This document shows positions 47,693-60,012 of a DNA stretch of 64,000 nt, in pieces. Position numbers and translations under genes: made by a program. Location: the NCBI GenBank assembly GCA_021442155.1, contig CM038215.1, positions 5,852,976 to 5,916,975 on the forward strand, written 5' to 3'. Each line of letters opens with the position of its first letter. Position 1 is the stretch's first letter. The notes under the pieces were generated by a model. It did not search any database, was not told the origin of the DNA, and worked only from the letters and a program-made list of their open reading frames with translations. Origin of the DNA: Cymbidium sinense. Lineage: Eukaryota; Streptophyta; Magnoliopsida; Asparagales; Orchidaceae.

Positions 47693-50600
47693 ATTTAGAT
47701 TTATTAGGTTTTAGGGTTTAGGTTTATTTTTTAATTTATTTAATTACTTTATGTTTAGGTTTAGGGTTTGGGGTTTAGGGTTTAGGGTTTAGCCTTTAGG
47801 GTTTAGGTTTAGGGTTTATGGTTTAGCGTTTAGGGTTTAAGGTTTAGGGTTTAAAGTTTAGGGTTTTAGGGTTTAACATTTTTAGGGTTTAGGGCTTAGG
47901 GTTGTAGGTTTAGGGTTTATGGTTTAAGGATTAGTATTTAGTGTTTAAGGTTTTTTTCTATTTTTTTAATTAAGTAAACTGGTAGGTTTAGGTTTATTTA
48001 GTATATTTAGTTTATTTTTTATATATTATAGTTTACTTTATTTTTTAATTTTATTTAGGTTTATTTTTTATTTTTTATTTAGTTTATTTTAGGTTAATTT
48101 ATTTTAGTTTAGGTAATTTATTTTAGTTTATTCTTTAGGTTCAGATTTAAGTTTATGTTTATTTTTTATTTGAGTTTTATATTTATTTTATATTTTAGGT
48201 TTAAGTTTAAGTATTTTTTTATAAGTTTAGGTTTTAGGTTTTAAATTAAAGTTTATTTTTAGGTTTTAGGTTATTATTTTAAGTTTATTTTAGTTTAGGT
48301 TTAGGCTTATTTTATTTTGTTTATTTTATTTTTATTTTAGGTTTGGGCTTTTTTTTAGTTTATGGTTTAAGTTTTATTTTTTATTTAATTTTTGGGTTTA
48401 TTTTTAGGTTTATTTTTTTAGGTTTAAGCTTTTAATTAGTTTTTATTTTATTTTAAGTTAATTTTATTTTTATTTTACCATTAGTTTTTATATTTTGGGT
48501 TTAAGTTTTAGGTTTTTTAATTTAGTTTAAATTTTATTTATTTTATTTTAGTTTATTTTTATTAGTTTATTTTATTTTATTTTGAAGTTTAGGTTTAGGT
48601 TTTAGTTTAGGTTTTTATTAATTTTTTATTTTTTAATTTTATTTAGGTTTATATTTTTTTTACATATATTTTATTTTAAGGTTTTATTTAATTTAGGCTT
48701 ATGTTTTTAGGTATTTAGTGTTAAGAGTTTAGGGTTTTAGGGTTTAGTTTTTTGGGGTTTAGAGCTTTTTATTTAGTTAGGTTTAGACAGGGTTTAGTGT
48801 TTTTAGGTTTAGGGTTTTTAGGGTTTTAGGGTTTAAGTTTAGGGTTTAGGTTAGGGTTTTAGTTTAGGGTTTAGAGTTTAGGGTTTATAGTTTAAGGTTT
48901 TTTAGGGTTTTGGGTTTAGGTTTTAGGGTTTAGGATTGTTAATTTATAGTTGTAAGTTTAGGGTTTAGGGTTAGTTTTAGGGTTTAGGGTTTAGGGTTTA
49001 GGGTTTAGCGTTTAGGGTTTAGGGTTTAGGGTTTAGCGTTTAGGGTTTAGGGTTTAGGGTTTAGGATTTATGGTTTAGGGTTTAGGGTTTTAAGGAAAAA
49101 TTTAGTAAATGGGTAAGTTTAGCTTTAGGTTTTTATTTAGTTTTTATTTTATTTTAATTTACGGTTAGGTTTGATTTTATTTAGGTTTTTTATTTTTAGG
49201 TTTATTTTAATTTGTAGTTTAGTTTAGTTGTTTATCGATTTTAAATTAGTTTAGTTTTTAGATTTTCTTTTATTTTATTTTTAGATTTAAATTTAGGTTT
49301 AGGTTTTTGTGAAAGTTTTTATTTTATGATATTTTTTTATTTTATTTAGGTTTAGGTTTTTTTATTTTATTTTTAGGATTTATTTAATTTAGGTTTAGGT
49401 TTTTAGGTTTTTAGGGTTTTGGGTTTAGGGTTTAGGATTTAGGGTTTAAGGTTTAGGGTTGTAGGTTTTAGGGTTTAGGGTTTAGGGTTTAGGGTTTAGG
49501 GTCTTAGGGTTTAGGGCTTAGGCTTAGTTTTGTTTTAAGATTTAGGGTTAGGGTTTAAATTATTTATTTATTTTAAATTAAGTAAATTGGTAGGTTTAAG
49601 TTTATTTAATTTATTTTTATTTATTTTAGTTTACTTTATTTTTTTTATTTAGGTTTATTTTTATTTCTATTAAGTTTAGTTTATTTATTTAGGTTTATTA
49701 TTTTAGTTTAGGCTTTTTATTTTTGTTTATTTTTTAGGTTTAGGTTTAGGTTTAGGTTTACTTTTAGTTTAGATTTATTTTTATTTTATTTTTAGGTTTT
49801 ATTTTTCAGTTTAGGTTTTATTTATTTTAGTTTAGTTTTTTTTAGTTTAGGTTTAGGGCTATTTTATTTTGTTTATTTTAGGTTTAGGTTTTTTTTTTGT
49901 TTTTTTGTTTAAGGTTTAGGTTTTATTTTTATTCATTTTTAGGTTTCATTTTTAGGTTTATAGTTTAGGTTTAGTTTTTATTTTATTTTTGGTTTATTTT
50001 ATTTTTATTTTATTTAAGTTTTATTTTAAGTTTATTTTATTTTAGTTTGGGTTTTATTTATTTTATTTTAGTTTAATTTTTATTTTTTATTTTTTTTATT
50101 TTATTTTTATGTTTAGGGTTATGTTTAGGTTTATGTTTAAGTTTAAGTTTTAATTTAGGTTAATATTTTATTTTATTTAGGTTTAGGTTTTTTATTTATT
50201 TTATTTATTTTAGTTTAGTTTAGGTTTAGGTTTTAGGATTAATGGATTCAGTTTAGGGTTTGGGTTCTAGGGTTTAGCGTTCACGATTTAGAGTTTAGGG
50301 TTTAGGGGTTAGGGTTTAGGGTTTTAAGGTTTATGCTTTTAGGGTTTAGAGTTTAGGGTTACGGTTTAGGGTTTAGTGTTTACGGTTCAGGGTTAGGGTT
50401 TAAGGTTTAGAGTTTAGGGTTAAGGGTTTATGATTTTGTAGGGTTTAATGTTTATGGTTTAGGTTTAGGTTTAGTCTTGTAGGTTTAGTATTATAGGTTT
50501 AGGCTTTATGGTTTAGGGTTACTTTTAGGGTTTAGGGTTTAATGTTTAGGGTTTAGGATTTAGGGTTTGGGGGTTTTTTTTAAATAAAATAAATAAGTAA

Positions 50601-52104
50601 ACCGGTAGGTTTAGGTTTATTTAGTTTACTTAGTTTATTTTTTATTTATTTTAGTTTATTTAATTTTTTATTTTTACTTAGGTTTATTTTCTAATTTTAT
50701 TTAGTCTAATTTTACTATTTTATTTTTTATTTTTTTAGTTTAGGTTTTTTATTTTATTTATATTTTAGGTTTAGGTTTATTTTTAAGTTGATTTTTATTT
50801 TTATTTTATTATTTAGGTTTAGCTTTTCAGGATTTTAGGGTTTAGGGTTTACAGTTTAAGGTTTATGGTTTAAACTTTTAGGGTTTATGGTTTTAGGGGT
50901 TATGGTTTAGCCTTAAGGTTTAGGGTTTTGGTTTTGATTTAGTGTTTAAGCTTTAGGGTTTAGGGTTTTTAGGGTTTAGGGTTTAGGGTTTTGGCTTTGG
51001 AGTTTTAGAATTTAGGGTTGTAGGTTTTGGGTTTAGAGTTTTAGTTTAGGGTTTTTTAGGTTTTAGTGTTTAGGGTTTAGGATTCAGGGTTTAGGGTTTA
51101 GGGTTTAGAGTTTAGGATTTAGTATTTCAGTTTAGTGTTTTGTTTTAAAATTAAGCAAACTGGTAGGTTTAGGGTTTAGGGTTAGCTTAGGCTTTAGGGT
51201 TTAGGGTTTATGATTTTTTTTTAAATTAGGGTTTAGGATTTAGATTATTTTTTATTTATTTTAGTTTATTTTATTTTTAATTTTTTAGTTATCTTTTTTA
51301 TTTTTATTCAGTTTAGTTTATTTATTTTAGGTTTATTTATTTTAGTTTAGGTTTTTTAATTTTATTTATTTTTTAGGTTTAGGTTTATGTTTATTTTCTA
51401 GTTGAGTTTTATTCTTATTTTTATTTTTAGGTTTTTAGGTTTTTAGGGTTTAGGGTTTAGAGTTTAGGGTTTAGGGTTAGTGTTTAGGGTTTAGGGTTTA
51501 GGGTTTAGGGTCTAGTGTTTAGGGTTTAGGGCTTAAGCTTTTTTTAGGTTTAAGTTTAGGTTTAGTTTAGGTTTAAGTTTGGGGTTTAGGTTTAGGGTTT
51601 TAGGGTTTAGGGTTTAGGGTTTAGGATTTAGGGTTTACGGTTTATGGTTTAGGATTTTAGGGTTTAGTTTTAGGGTTTAGGATTTATTGTTTAGGTTTTT
51701 AGGGTTTAATGTTTAGGGTTGTAGGTTTAGGGTTTATAGTTTAGTGTTTAGGGTTAAGCATTTAGGATTTCTTTTTTGAAAAAAAAAATTAAGTAAATCA
51801 ATAAGTTGAAGTTAATTTAGTTTACATAGTTTATTTTTTTATATATTTTAGTTTATTTTATTTTTTATTTTTATTAGGTTTATTTTTTTAATTTTAATTA
51901 GCTTAGTTTATTTATTTTAGGTTTATTTATTTTAGTGTAGTCTTTTTATTTTAGTTTGTTTTTTAGTTCTAGGTTTATTTTTAAGCTGAAATTTCTTTTT
52001 ATTTTATTTTTAGGTCTAGGTTTTTAGGTGTTTAGGGTTTAGGGTTTAGTTCAAGGTTCAGGTTTTCGTTTAGGGTTTTTTTAGGTTTTAGGGTTTAGGG
52101 TTTT
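47693..52104 (+). repeat. Composite satellite, short and rearranged monomers
   Basis: Anchors are at 47968, 49099 (diverged), 49576, 50591, 51149 and 51787, so spacing falls to about 480-1130 bp. Several monomers lack most of the T-rich body and consist of about half telomere-like sequence (for example 50820-51230 and 51430-51770). This stretch looks rearranged by unequal exchange. No gene is seen. Confidence 0.8.
48977..49062 (+). repeat. Near-perfect TTTAGGG run with periodic TTTAGCG variant
   Basis: About twelve consecutive heptamers, in which TTTAGCG replaces TTTAGGG at 49004-49010 and again at 49032-49038, exactly 28 bases (four heptamers) apart. Confidence 0.85.
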
Positions 52105-52189
52105 TTTTAATTAAGTAAATTGGTAGAGGTAGGGTTTAGGATTTAGGTTTAGGGTTAGCTTAAGGTTTAGGGTTTAGGGTTTTTTTTTT

Positions 52190-53620
52190 AATTAAGTAAA
52201 CCATTAAGTTTAAGTTTATTTATAATATTATTTATTTATTTTAATTTTTTTTTTATTTTGTTAGGTTTATTTTTTATTTTTATTTTGTTTAGTTTAATTA
52301 TGTTAGGTTTATTTATTTTAGTTTAGGCTTTTTATTTTAGTTTATTTTTTAGGTTTAGGTTTAGGTTTATTTTTTAGTTGAGTTTCATTTTTATTTTATT
52401 TTATTTTTATGTTTTTAGGTTTTTAGGTTTTTAGGTTTTTAGGGTTTAGGGTTTAGGGTTTAGGGTTAGGGTTTAGGGTTTAGGGTTTTTAGTGTTTAGG
52501 TTTTAGGGTGTAGGGTTTAAGGTTTAGGGTTTAGGGTTTAAGGTTTTGGATTTAGGGTTTAGGGTTTTAGTGTTTACGGTTTAGGATTTAGGATTTAGGA
52601 TTTAAGTTTTAGGGTTTATGGTTTACGGTTTAGGCTTAGCTTATGGTTTAGGGTTTAGGGTTCATGGTTTTTTTTAATTATGTAAACCAATAGGTTTAAA
52701 TTTATTTAGTTTACTTTTTATTTATTTTAGTTTATTTATTTTAGGATTATTTATTTTATTTTAGATCTTTTTATTTTAGTTTAGTTTTTAGGTTTAGGTT
52801 TAGGTTTACCTTTTTTTTAGTTTAGTTTTATTTTTATTTAATTTTTTAGGTTTAGGTTTTATCTATTTTTTTAGGTTTAAGTTTAGGTTTTTATTTTATG
52901 TTTTTAGGTTTCGATTTTAGTTTTTTATTTTAGGTTAATTTTTTGGTTTTATGTTTTTTTGTTTTGGTTTAGGTTTATTTTTTGTTTATTTTATTTTATT
53001 TAGTTTATTGTTTAGGTTTAGATTTTATTTATTTTAGTTTAGTTTATTTTAGTTTAGGTTTAAATTTATTTTATTTTGTTTAATTTAGGTTTAGTTTTTT
53101 TTAGTTTAATGTTTATGTTTTATTTTTTATTTATTTTTAGGTTTTATTTTTATGTTTATTTTTGAGGTTTAGGTTTTTATTTATTTTTATTTTATTTTTA
53201 TTTTACATTTTGTTTTTTTTTATTCAGGTTTTTTATTTTTAGGTTTCTTTTATTTATTTAGTTTAGTATGGGTTTTTTTTCTTTTACTTTAGTTTTTATT
53301 TTTATTTTATTTTATTTTTTGGTTTAGGTTTAGGTTTAGGGTTTACTTTAGGTTTTTATCATATTTATTATATTTTACTTTATTTTGGTTTATGTTTTTT
53401 TTATTTATTTTGTTTTAGGTTTTATTTAGTTTAGGTTTAGGTTTTTTGGTTTTTAGGGTTTAGGGTTTAGGGTTTAAGGTTTAGGGTTTAGGGTTTAGGA
53501 ATTTAGGGTTTAGGGTTTTAAGGTTTAGGGTTTAAGGTTAGGGTTTGGGGTTTAGGATTAGGGTTTAAGGTTTAGGGTTTAGGGTTTAGTGTTTAGGCTT
53601 TAGGGTTTAGGTTTATTTTT
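52190..53620 (+). repeat. Satellite monomers within duplication copy A
   Basis: Anchors are at 52190 and 52676, with telomere-like blocks at about 52410-52665 and 53450-53610. The second block runs directly into TTGTAGTTCTAATCC, the start of the retroelement relic. Confidence 0.8.
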
Positions 53621-54488
53621 TATTGTAGTTCTAATCCATTGTAGTTCTAATCCTTTCCTTTCTGATTTAGAATCGAACTATCCTTCTCTAAATTAATTAG
53701 GTTCACCTCTTGAGATTGACTTGGAGCTAAATGACTCTGAGGATCTCATAGGAGAAGTTGTAGGTTTGTTCGATCAGAAAGTAAAGCTTTCCATAAGCTC
53801 ATCATTTGAAGAAGTCACTGAAGTCAACTTACACAATGGCAAAGTTCTACCTCCTAGGGTAGCACCTCAGGATAAGGGTAAGCAAATCATTGATTCTAGT
53901 GAGCAGATAGCCCCTCCACAGGATGCTCCACCCATGGATATGCTTGTGGAAGACCAAGCCAGAGATGATTACAATGTCCTAGCTCACCTTATAAAGTTTC
54001 CAGCTAAGTTAAGCATAAATGATGACCTTGTCTTATCTAAAGAGATGAGGCAATTTCTAATCAAGGCCTTACTTGATCTAGAGATATACTTAGCATAGCT
54101 GACCGCTAATAAATAGAAGGCATGCCACTCGAAGGACATCTTAGGAGTTACATTCAGTGATGAAAACTTACTTCTAGGGATGACTGAGAACAATCGCCTC
54201 TTTACATTATAGTGGATGTTGGCGGAACTATCCAAAGTTTTGGTTGACCCACGTGTACCAGTCAACATTATGAGTCTAAGAACCCTTTCCTACTTGAAGA
54301 TCGACATCTCCAAACTCTAAAAAGAAAGGATGATGTTGAGAAGATTCAATAAACAAGACGAGAGGGCCTTATGTTGTTTACTTTTAGATGTATAAGTGGG
54401 TGGGGGGGGGGGTGGGGTACTTTCTAAGGTGATCAAAAACTACATTGAGGTATGTTGTGCTATCTCAGAAGATAGAGACATCGCCCTA
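53621..54488 (+). pseudogene. Ty3/gypsy gag end and protease relic, copy A
   Basis: An open piece of 125 codons (53721-54098) carries EVNLHNGKVLPP, then DDYNVLAHLIKFPAKLSIND and LSKEMRQFLIKAL. These match the gag-protease boundary of plant gypsy elements (LRSGKxLPP ... YNxLAHLKxIPALLSxxDAL). After stops, GVTFSDENLLLG and VLVDPRVPVNIM follow. The latter sits at the protease active site, where the family has DSG or DGG; here it is DPR, so the catalytic motif is lost. FNKQDERAL comes next, then coding similarity to the pol frame fades. Start and end coincide with those of copy B. Confidence 0.75.
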
Positions 54489-54735
54489 CAATGGACCAAA
54501 TCACGTAATAAAGACTCTTAAGGCATGATGGGTCTTCGAATATACTAGCAATTTTCCCTAACTTTACATGGATGAATAAAGTAGGGTTTATATTAAACCA
54601 GGTTCTTAAGTTCCCTTCGGAGGCAAGCCTCCGTAGTTAATTACATCTTAGTAAATGAAATTTTCTAAGAATACTCTTGATTAAAGTAGACAATTATCAT
54701 CCCTAAACATTTCAAGGTAAGACTACTAAAGGTTT
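54489..54735 (+). mobile_element. Shared retroelement non-coding segment, copy 2
   Basis: It is homologous to 18696-18940 and almost identical to 59769-60012. It ends abruptly at GACTACTAAAGG, where T-rich satellite body starts. Confidence 0.75.
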
Positions 54736-55575
54736 TAATTTTAGTTTATTTTAAAAGGTTTAAGTTTATGTTTAGGTTTTTTTTGTTGAGTTTTATTTTT
54801 ATTTTATTTTTTAGGTTTAGGATTTTTTTTTAGGTTTAGGTTTAGGTTTTTATTTTATTTTATTTTTTTGGTTTAGGTTTTAAGATTTAATTTTAAGTTT
54901 ATTTTGAGGTTTTATTTTTTAGCTTAGGTTTAAGTTTATTTTTAATTTATTTTATTTTATTTAGTTTAGGTTTAGGTTTAGTTCATTTTAGGTTTAGGTT
55001 TATGTTTAATGTATTTTAGTTTTGTTTATTTTAGTTTAGGTTTGGATTTATTTTATTTTTATTTTTGGTTTAGGTTCTTTTTTAGTTTAGTGTTTGAGTT
55101 TTATATTTTATTTATTTTAATGTTTTATTTTTAGTTTTATTATTTAGGTTGAGGTTTTTATTTAGTTTTTATTTTATTTTATTTTTATTTTATGTTTAGT
55201 TTTTTTTATATTTAGGTTTTTTTATTTTTATGTTTATTTTGTTTTTAAGTTTAGTTTGGTTTTTATTTATTTTATTTTAGTTTTTTAATTATTTTATTTT
55301 ATTTTATTTTTTAGGTTTAGGTTTAGGTTTAAGTTTAAGTTTTTATTTTATTTTATTATTTTATTTCATTTAGGTTTAGGTTTTTTTATTTATTTATTTT
55401 TTAGGTTTTATTTAGGTTTAATTTAGGGTTTTAGGATTTAGGGTTTAGGGTTTTGAGTTTAGGGTTTAAGGTTTAGTTTAGGGTTTAGGGTTTTAGGTTT
55501 TAGGGTTTAGGGTTTAATTAAGTTTTAGGTTTAGGTTTTATGGTTTAGGGTTTAGGTTTTAGGTTTAATTTAATT
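54736..55575 (+). repeat. Satellite body and telomere-like block in copy A
   Basis: T-rich body without an anchor at its left edge, since the retroelement relic replaces it. A TTTAGGG-like block (55425-55570) follows. Confidence 0.8.
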
Positions 55576-57066
55576 TATAAATTTAGGAAAATACAGTTTA
55601 GGATTTTTTTAAATATTCAACTCAAAATATCTATATTTATTTCCTAAATATACTGAAATAATCCTCCTTGACAATCTTCTCTGCTCCTTTTGAAACCAAC
55701 ATAATCAAGCGACAAAGTTTTACTGCAGGATGCAACAAGCTTGTAAAGGGATGAATATAGATAATAAAATTGTCGATTAAGCAAAAAATATAGGGGCAGA
55801 ATGCAGTAAAAAGCTGAACAAAAGGCTTAGGCTCAATTATAATCTTCTTAAGGAGCAGCACCATATGTAAGCATCCAAACTTGAAGTGAAGGGTTACCTC
55901 TTGTAGCACCATATCCAATGACGATCATCGCACAAACCTGCATAAAACTTCAACAAATAAATATAACCACAAAACACCCAACAGTCATATATATTAAACT
56001 CAACAAAGCAAATAAGGAGGTAACCCACTAGGAAAGAATTAGACCAAAGAGAGCACGGAAGCCACCACCATGAATTGCTAACACAATTGGTAAGAGCAAA
56101 CCTCACAATATGGGAAAAGGGACTAAATAGAAACCAAACAAAGGAAAAAGGAGGACCATAGTTGACAAGGTCATTCATTAAACAAACATGCAAAAAAATT
56201 AGAAATAATAATATCCAGAGGAACATTAAGATTAACATTAAGAATGTTAGGAAGCAAGGCAACCATCAAAATAGGAAAGGGAAGAAGTTCAACCACAGTC
56301 TAGAATTGAATATCCTAGTAGGTAGAAACCAGAAAAGAAGAATGGGAAAGTAAGTAGCCGATTTCAACCATAGACTCAAAAAGATCAGGAAACTTATAAC
56401 AAAGTAAATACTCTTTTGACCAAACTAGCTAATTAGAGCACCCAATCCATGCAGCTAGCAAGGCAGTTCACCCTGCAAACCACCAAGACTGCCAAGGATT
56501 CAAATCAATAGAGTTAGAATCATTAGGATGAAAGATAGAAAGAGTCATGCATTCATAAACATTAAAAATCCCAAGGGAAAGTCATAGATAGCAGCCACCA
56601 ATCCAAATCCAAGGATAGGAGAATCTAATTTAAACAACTAGATATAATAGCCAAAAATAAAAAAGTAAGAGCCCTTTAGGATCACAAATAATCCAACAAC
56701 CAGAGACAGTCTCAAATAAGAACCCTAATCGATTCATCATCAACCAAGCCTAAATGACATCCAACTAGTAGTTTGCAGCCTTCCAGTTCAAAACACAAAT
56801 AAAAAATAGAACCTCGTATCACGAATATATTGAAGATATAATAATCCAGAAGCATCCAACCTTACACTCATCTAGAATAGCACTAAAAAAGGATAGATAG
56901 TCACAGGAAAATAGTTCTCCAAGGTACAACCAAAAAATAAAGAGCCCTTAAGGTCACACAACTCCTCTTAGCAGCAGGAGCAAAACCAAGAGAGAAAGGA
57001 CAACCAAAAGCAACTAGAAAAACCATCCTGATCAGTAAACAATAAGGTGACAAATAGCCAGCCACA
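55576..57066 (-). other. Unidentified non-satellite segment, copy A
   Basis: C-containing, A-rich on the + strand, and bounded by TTTAGGG-like DNA on both sides. On the minus strand there are open pieces of 93 and 122 codons (55637-55918 and 55894-56262), Phe/Leu/Trp/Cys-rich, with no domain I recognise. The same segment is at 61021-62638, but the reading frames are not equally conserved, so I do not think it codes for protein. It may be the 3' part of a LINE or a processed non-coding insert. Confidence 0.45.
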
Positions 57067-58920
57067 ATAGTTTAGGGTTTTAAGGTTTAGGGTTTAGGGT
57101 TTAGGACTTTGGGTTAGGGTTAGGGTTAGGGACTAAGGTTTAGGGTTTAGGATTTAGGCTTAGGGTTTAGCATTTTTAGGGTTTAACATTTTTAGGGTTT
57201 AGGATTTACGATTTAGGGTTTAGCATTTTTAGGGTTTAGGGTTTAGGGTTTAAGGTTTATGATTTATGGTTTAAGGGTTTAGTGTTTAGGGTTTAGGGTT
57301 TAGGGTTTAGGGTTAGGGTTTAGGGTTTTGTTTAGTTTAAGGCTTTAAGGTTTTAGGGTTTAGGGTTTAGGGTTAGCAGGGTTTAGTAGTTTATTTGTGT
57401 TTAGTTTAGGGTTTAGGGTTTTTTTTAATTAAGTAAACTAGTATTAGTAGGGTTTAGGGTTTAGGTTTAGGGTTAGCTTAAGGTTTAGGGTTTAGGCTTT
57501 TTTTCAATTAAGTAAACCATTAAGTTTAAGTTTATTTATATTATTATTTATTTATTTTAATTTATTTTATTTTTTATTTTTGTTAGGTTTATTTTTTTTA
57601 TTTAGTTTAGTTTAATTATGTTAGGTTTCTTTATTTTAGTTTAGGTTTTTTATTTTAGTTTATTTTTGAGGATTAGGTTTAGGTTTATTTTTTATTTGAG
57701 TTTTATGTTTATTTTATTTTTTTAGGTTTTTAATTTTTTAGGTTTTTAGGGTTTAGGGTTTAGGGTTTAGGGTTAGGATTTAGGGCTAGGGTTTATGGTT
57801 TAGGGTTTTTAGTGTTTAGGTTTTAGGGTTTAGGGTTTACGGTTTAGGGTTTAGGGTTCAAGGTTTTGGATTAAGGGTTTAGGGTTTTAGTGTATAGGGT
57901 CTAGGATTTAGCATTTAGGGTTTAGGGTTTATGGTTTAGGTTTTAGGGTTAGCTTATGGTTTAGGGTTTAGGGTTCATGGTTTTTTTGAATTAAGTAAAC
58001 CAGTAGGTTTAGATTTATTTAGTTTACTTTTTATTTATAATAGTTTATTTATTTTAGGACTATTTATTTTATTTTAGGTTTTTTTTATTTTAGTTTAGTT
58101 TTTAGGTTTAGGTTTAGGTTTAGGTTTAAATTTTTTTTAGTTTAGTTTTATTTTTATTTAATTTTTAGGTTTAGGTTTTATCATTTTTTTTAGGTTTAAA
58201 TTTAGGTTTTTATTATATTTTTTTAGGTTTCGATTTTAGTTTTTTATTTTAGGTTTATTTTTAGGTTTTATTTTTTTATTTTGGTTTAGGTTTATTTTTT
58301 GTTTATTTTATTTTATTTAGTTTATGGATTAGGTTTAGATTTTATTTATTTTAGTTTAGGTTTAAATTTATTTTATTTTGTTTAATTTAGGTTTAGTTTT
58401 TTTTAGTTTAATGTTTATGTTTTATTTTTTATTTATTTTTAGGTTTTATTTTTATGTTTATTTTTTAGGTTTAGGTTTTTATTTAGTTTTTATTTTATTT
58501 CATTTTAGGTTTATTTTATTTTTATTTTACATTTATTTTTTTTTATTTAGGTTTTTTATTTTTAGGTTTCTTTTATTTTTTTTAATTTAGTATAGGTTTT
58601 TCTTTTACTTTAGTTTTTATTTATATTTTATTTTATTTTTTGGTTTAGGTTTAGGTTTAGGTTATACTTTAGGTTTTTATTAAATTTATTTTATTTTACT
58701 TTATTTTGGTTTATGTTTTTTTTTTTTTTTAGGTTTTATTTATTTTAGGTTTAGGTTTTTAGGTTTTTAGGGTTTAGGGTTTAGGATTTAGGGTTTAGGT
58801 ATTTAGGGTTTAGGGTTTTAAGGTTTAGGGTTTAAGGTTAGGGTTTAGGGTTTAGGATTAGGGTTTAAGGTTTAGGGTTTAGGGTTTAGTGTTTAGGCTT
58901 TAGGGTTTAGGTTTATTTTT
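57067..58920 (+). repeat. Telomere-like block and satellite at the A/B junction and start of B
   Basis: Heptamers 57067-57420, including a GGGTTAGGGTTAGGGTTAGG run at 57111. Then anchors at 57427, 57506 and 57989 with bodies and blocks that mirror 52109-53620. Confidence 0.85.
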
Positions 58921-59768
58921 TATTGTAGTTCTAATCCTAACTATTGTAGTTCTAATCCTTTCCTTTCTGATTTAGAATCGAACTATCCTTCTCTAAATTA
59001 ATCAGGTTCACCTCTTGAGATTGATCTGGAGCTAAATGACTCTGAGGATCCCATAGGAGAAGTTGTAGGTTTGTTCGATCAGAAAGTAAAACTTTCCACA
59101 AGCTCATCATTTGAAGAAGTCACTGAAGTCAACTTACACAATGACAAAGTTCTACCTCCTAAGGTAGCACCTCAGGATAAGGGTAAGCAATTCATTGATT
59201 CTAGTGAGCAGATAGCCCCTCCATAGGATGCTTGTGGAAGACCAAGCCAGAGATGATTACAATGTCTTAGCTCACCTTATAAAGTTTCCAGCTAAGTTAA
59301 GCATAAATGATGCCCTTGTCTTATCTAAAGAGATGAGGCAATTTCTAGACAAGGCCTTACTTGATCTAGAGATATACTTAGCATAGCTGACCGCTAATAA
59401 AGAGAAGGCATGCCACTTGAAGAACATCTTAGGAGTTACATTTAGTGATGAAAACTTACTTCAAGGGATGACCGAGAACAACCGCCTCTTTTCATTATAG
59501 TGGATGTTGGCAGATACAGGCTATCCAAAGTTTTGATTGACCCACGTGTACCAGTCAACATTATGAGTCTAAGAACCCTTTCTTACTTGAGTATCGACAT
59601 CTCCAAACTATAAAAAGAAAGGACGATTTTGAGAAGATTCAATGAACAAGACGAGGCCTTATGTTGTTTACTTTTGGATGTATAAGTGGGTGGGGCGGTA
59701 CTTTTTAAGGTGATCAAGTACTACATTGAGGTATGCTGTACTATCTCAAAAGATAGAGACATCACCCT
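58921..59768 (+). pseudogene. Ty3/gypsy gag end and protease relic, copy B
   Basis: It has the same motifs as copy A (VNLHNDKVLPP, YNVLAHLIKFPAKLS, VLIDPRVPVNIM). Copy B has an in-frame TAG (CAG in copy A) at about 59224 and, just after it, lacks 17 bases present in A (CTCCACCCATGGATATG), which shifts the frame. It keeps a slightly longer protease stretch before the active site than A (GATACAGGCTATCC against GAACTATCC). It is non-functional. Confidence 0.75.
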
Positions 59769-60012
59769 ACAATGGACCAAATCATATAATAAGGACTCCT
59801 AAGGCATGATGGGTCTTCGAATGTACTAAGAATTTTCCCCGACTTTACATGGATGAATAAAGTAGGGTTTATATTAAACCAGGTTCTTAAGTTCCCTACA
59901 GAGGCGAGCCTCCGTAGTTAATTACATCTTAGCAAATGAAATTTTCTAAGAATACCCTTGATTAAAGTAGACAATTATCATCCCCAAACACTTCAAGGTA
60001 AGACTACTAAAG
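59769..60012 (+). mobile_element. Shared retroelement non-coding segment, copy 3
   Basis: It is nearly identical to 54489-54735 and homologous to 18696-18940, with the same abrupt right boundary at GACTACTAAAGG. Confidence 0.75.

Larger units (their letters stand above)
52105..57400 (+). repeat. Segmental duplication, copy A
   Basis: It begins near the paired anchors at 52109 and 52190 and ends in the telomere-like block before 57420. The order of parts is satellite (52105-53620), gag/protease relic (53621-54490), shared retroelement tail (to 54735), satellite body and block (54736-55575), unidentified segment (55576-57066), and telomere-like block. All parts recur in the same order in copy B, about 5.3 kb later, with only small differences. 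Confidence 0.85.

Noticed and set aside
58378..58590. 70-codon Phe-rich open frame
   Set aside because: Same reason: low-complexity satellite body with no conserved protein signal.
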